From Sphagnum compactum (lineage: Eukaryota > Bryophyta > Sphagnopsida > Sphagnales), in the NCBI GenBank assembly GCA_965153455.1, contig OZ234495.1, forward strand, positions 22,254,875 to 22,318,874: a stretch of DNA of 64,000 nucleotides, given 5' to 3'. A model generated the notes under the pieces. The model saw only the letters and a program-made list of their open reading frames with translations, was not told the origin of the DNA and did not search any database. Positions 60,841 through 64,000 of the stretch are shown here, one piece after another (positions within the stretch are counted from its first letter, which is position 1; each line of letters starts with the position of its first letter). Position numbers and translations under genes: made by a program.

Positions 60841-60896
60841 ATAACAATATGGGTGGCAATCTACATACCATGGTTCAATCATATTGTTATGACCTG
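60835..60896. repeat. perfect 17-bp inverted repeat (hairpin)
   Basis: CAGGTCATAACAATATG at 60835-60851 and its exact complement at 60880-60896, separated by a 28-base loop. Pairing continues outward with one mismatch. Confidence 0.9.
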
Positions 60897-61260
60897 GTCC
60901 ATGACTTTCCATTATGCCGTTGTGATCATAACATCACATTATGAATGCCTATGATGATAATAGCCAAATGGAAAGAGACCTTTGATGGACTACATAACCA
61001 ACTTGCTTGAGCCGCTGTAACAAAAACTTGGGGCACACACATGGAAGCCCTAAATGTCAAATCAACATCCAATTAATTAGCATACAAACAACAACATTCA
61101 CCTTTATTAGGTGAGTAAGGTCACTGAGAAAAATTCAAACAACCAATGTTATTGATTATAAGATAATCTAACAAAACTTTACAAGTCTTTCGGGGTTAGA
61201 TCACTCTCATCTCACTTTCATGAGCACCACTAGCCATTTTAGGTTGTACTCAATGTGATT

Positions 61261-61600
61261 GACGAGAAGACTCCTTTCAACATAGATGTCTTCCCCATAA
61301 CCCACATAAAAATATCAAAGCACTCAGTTTCAACATCCCACACAACATCAACACTAGAGTGGAACAACTTGGATTGACACACAACCAACAAATTCCCAAG
61401 GGCGCACGGATATGTAGAACATGATATGATCTATGAGTTTGACAAAGAGAGATGCTACCCATCAACTACCCACTGTAATGAAACTATGAATTCCCAGAAC
61501 AACACCCCCTCCGAAGTGCCCAATTCATGGGTGTTTTCTTACAAGACCACGATCCACGTTCAAAGCCTTGACAAATCATACAATGATGAGGTACATTGAG
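61261..61600 (+). pseudogene. coding-like stretch with one in-frame stop
   Basis: A single frame from 61261 to the TGA at 61597-61599 reads as ordinary protein (DEKTPFNIDVFPITHIKISK, HGYVEHDMIYEFDKERCYP, NSWVFSYKTTIHVQSLD), interrupted only by a TGA at 61375-61377. The MIYEFDKERC segment is reminiscent of the late beta-strand of plant A1 aspartic proteases, but no active-site DTG/DSG is present. I do not assign it. It could be a relic exon. Confidence 0.3.
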
Positions 61601-61823
61601 AATCCATTAGGCCACTTTCGAGATCTCTCGATTCATCATCACACCCTGGTCATCAACTTTTAAACAAAAACAACATGAACAAGCTATGCCTACTAAGATG
61701 CAAGGTGCAGCGGAGATGTCTTCGCTTTAGATAGCAAGAACCTACATTGCAGAAAACTAACACACAACCACACCTCATCAACTACACCAAACATCACTTA
61801 TCTTTTTCACAAATTTTCTGAGC

Positions 61824-61845
61824 TCCCCCCCTCCCCCCCCCCCCC
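61824..61845. repeat. C-rich homopolymer run
   Basis: Twenty-two bases, all C except one T. Confidence 0.95.
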
Positions 61846-62379
61846 TTGGCCTTCAGGCAACGCCTCTTTTATTCATCAGCTCCTTGTTCCTACTTCCATC
61901 AAAGCATCTTTGCAAAACTAGTAGCACCACTAGAAATGCACCCAACCAACAACAAGCAGGCGTCGTTGAAATTGAATGCAAAAAGTGGCCATAACCTACA
62001 TACAAACAAATGAGAGAAAAATAGAAACATGAACGTCTTCAACTTATCATCAACCATCCCCTACCCTGTCATTTTCTGCTTTCAGCAGTTGACAACATAG
62101 CCTTATAATCATTAGGGTTTCATCCCATAAATCTTCATCACACTATGTTACAAGAGATAACTAGTAGTGGGGGGCATCGAGCTGATGATCCCCTCTGTCA
62201 TCTTTTGCAAGGCATGGAGAAAACGAGGCTCCATTCATGAGCTCAACAGGTTATGAGATTCACATCCATGAGCTCAGCAAGTTATGTCAAATCAGGAAGC
62301 AACACATAATCAAGACGCCCCCTGCTATTGGGTATGATCATTGTAGAAAATCAGTGTTACCAATTGAATTGGGATATGA

Positions 62380-62615
62380 CTATATGTTGTGAGCCTCCGT
62401 TTTGATCAAGTAGTCCTCTATGTAAAGCAGTGTATAAATGGAGTGTGATGGTCGTGACTCATCATCTGTGACCAGGAATTCACGTTCTGGATACCTATGA
62501 CTGGTCAGGGATTTAAATGTTGCCTCTTGATACCCTGAAAGGAATCTGAATCCATGCGTGCCCAGCATGGTTTGAAGTGGGTCAATTGAACAATCCAGCT
62601 TACAACCTAAAGTTT
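62380..62615 (-). CDS. possible exon, family not recognised
   Basis: The minus strand is open for about 75-80 codons from after a TAG near 62,617 down to the TAG at 62380-62382. It has balanced composition and globular-looking sequence (LDCSIDPLQTMLGTHGFRFL, SHRYPEREFLVTDDE, HSIYTLLYIEDYL). An AG acceptor (GGACAATAG) coincides with the left end of the open stretch. No further exon was found, so it may be a relic or part of a gene whose other exons I cannot see. Confidence 0.3.
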
Positions 62616-62619
62616 TCTA

Positions 62620-63300
62620 TTGTCCTCTCTGACCTGTTAGCCAAATTTGGCTAAGTTCTCTTGTGGATGATCACCAACCCACTTACATCACAAATTCCAA
62701 AGAAAAGAACACCACATCACCCAGCTGCTAGCCCACCCCTTGTTCTGGGGCATAAAAGAAAATCATGTCATGTTTAGGCTGAAAGATTTGGGGGGGTGGG
62801 GGGATAGTTGAAATAACATTAATATATAGGTCACAACGACAAGTATTTGTGATTTGGGGACCATTGATGAGTACATTTACAAGTCCAAACTCAATGTTTT
62901 GTTATATAAAGCTTTACCTTCATCCAAATTACAGTTTAAAGGTAAGTGGACCTGCTCAAGTTTCAAAAAGTATTCCATATAAGTTAACCCATCTTAGTGA
63001 CAGTAGAGATGAGAGCTTCCTCTTATAACTGTTGTTGCGTACTTGGTAAGGAAAATCCCTTCAATATCTGTCCTGACTGGCCCATTTAACAAGGAGCATG
63101 TGCAAGAGATCGTGCACCCATACTAAATTCATTCATCATGGAGTCCAAGGACAAAGTCCATTGGAGGAGTTATTTGCTCCCCCCCACCGGGTATAATTGA
63201 CAAAATGTTCATGTGGCACACAACTTCTAAGGTGATGCTTTTGACGGCAACATTGCTGTCAACGGGTGCATTTGGTTTGGTGTTGGGCAAGTATCAACTT
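62620..63300. other. intergenic, no gene recognised
   Basis: No feature beyond short frames. A G-rich run lies at about 62,791-62,802. Confidence 0.4.
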
Positions 63301-63305
63301 TTGAT

Positions 63306-63500
63306 CATACCAGCTTTTGGTATTGGTATCATAACTTTTAGAAATGTTTCATACCAATTTAATACTGGTATTGGATCATTAAAAAAACAATCATACCAGC
63401 CTCTTACTGGTATGGGATTGAAAATATACTTTCATACTAGCCTACTCCTAGTATAAGGGTCCAAGGCTTGATTTTTGGCTAGTATGTGGCAGGTATATAC
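63306..63500. repeat. hairpin-bearing tandem repeat, copy 2
   Basis: Four units at about 63,306, 63,349, 63,392 and 63,432 (period about 40-43), each an imperfect palindrome: CATACCAG..GGTAT, CATACCA..TGGTAT, CATACCAG-7-CTGGTATG, ATACTAG-7-CTAGTAT. The array is followed by CTAGTATGTGGCAGGTAT. Confidence 0.8.
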
Positions 63501-63769
63501 CAGTGTTGGGCGGTTCTCTGTTTTTTGGAGAACCTTGGGGTCAGTTTCTTATTATTATTATTTTTTGAAAGAACTTCTGGGTAAGGTTTTGAATTTTATT
63601 TTAAAAGTCCAGAACCTCCGGATAAGGTCAATGTTTTTTTATAGTTATGAGGGGTTCTTGGGTATTAGGGTTTAAGTTTGTTTTAAAAAGGGGTAGGTCC
63701 AGGTAACCGTTAGGGTTTAGGGATTAGATTGTCCAAAAACAAGTTGTAAGCATGTAATGAGGAAAATGT

Positions 63770-63990
63770 TATTAGTCATAACCTTCTAAGTCTTACTCAC
63801 AAAGTGTCAGGCCATCACCTCCATCATGAATGGCAGTGACTAGCCACCATCGCTTCTCACTAACTTCATCAGCTCCCAATAGTGGGTGTTGTTTAGTACA
63901 CAATATTCTGCTCAAAATTCATTGCAAGAAATCATATAGAAAGCTGCAACATGAGTTTCTGTTACACTTCCTGATGAATGGTAGTGATTA
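63770..63990 (+). repeat. dispersed repeat copy 3
   Basis: Close relative of the intronic copy at 7190-7410, sharing GTCATAACCTT, CTCACAAA, GCAGTGACTAG, ACTTCATCAGCTCCC and TGAGTTTCT. It may continue beyond the window. Confidence 0.7.
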
Positions 63991-64000
63991 GGTGCCATTC

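Noticed and set aside
1-64000. CRISPR arrays, tRNA or rRNA genes, bacterial operons, viral genes
   Set aside because: No spaced identical repeats of CRISPR type, no convincing tRNA cloverleaf (GGTTCGAATCC-type B box) or rRNA core sequence was seen by eye, and no bacterial-style gene packing. A tRNAscan or rRNA search could still reveal a small gene I missed.

Overview
This window looks like nuclear DNA from a land plant. It has two multi-exon genes of plant families (a DUF639 protein and a LAZY1/IGT-family protein), an intron-containing SAR1 GTPase pseudogene, CACTA-type DNA transposons with clean 3-bp target-site duplications, a decayed Ty3/gypsy integrase, and long AT-rich intergenic DNA full of simple repeats. 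I see no bacterial, organellar or viral segment. The lineage cannot be fixed from sequence alone. The divergent LAZY protein and the BED/hAT-like and HAD/NIF-like remnants would fit a seed-free plant, but that is only an impression.

The window alternates between balanced-composition blocks that hold the genes and strongly AT-rich blocks that hold transposons and debris. Block 1 (1 to about 16,400) contains a possible terminal exon at the left edge, the 12-exon DUF639 gene on the minus strand (9030 to 1612), an unrecognised decayed coding stretch near 9.9-10.3 kb, and an intronless 717-codon frame of unknown function (14157-16310, plus strand). Block 2 (16.4-26 kb) is AT-rich, with a minus-strand Ty3/gypsy remnant at about 19.7-20.6 kb and a 30-bp-period minisatellite at 24.9-25.5 kb. 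Block 3 (26-36.5 kb) contains a plus-strand SAR1 pseudogene (26.85-27.9 kb) and a minus-strand LAZY/IGT gene (31669 to 28954). Block 4 (36.5-60.5 kb) is AT-rich. It holds a coiled-coil-like remnant, a repeat array, a hAT/BED-like remnant, one CACTA element (48236-50352), three decayed HAD/NIF phosphatase-like copies (51.3-54.2 kb), and a nested pair of CACTA elements (inner 56515-59128 inside outer 55447-59482). Block 5 (60.5-64 kb) returns to balanced composition, with a hairpin-forming tandem repeat in two places and two unassigned coding-like stretches.

The two spliced genes are the firm results. All DUF639 splice phases close and give 851 aa. The LAZY model recovers the family's hallmarks at both ends: a first coding exon of only ATG AAG, an IGT motif, and a 20-nt last exon that completes the conserved C-terminal motif. 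They have no evident functional link. The most unusual features are the nested CACTA elements, whose end regions carry several CACGTG (G-box) sites, and the arrays of small hairpins with apparently compensating arm changes at the right of the window.
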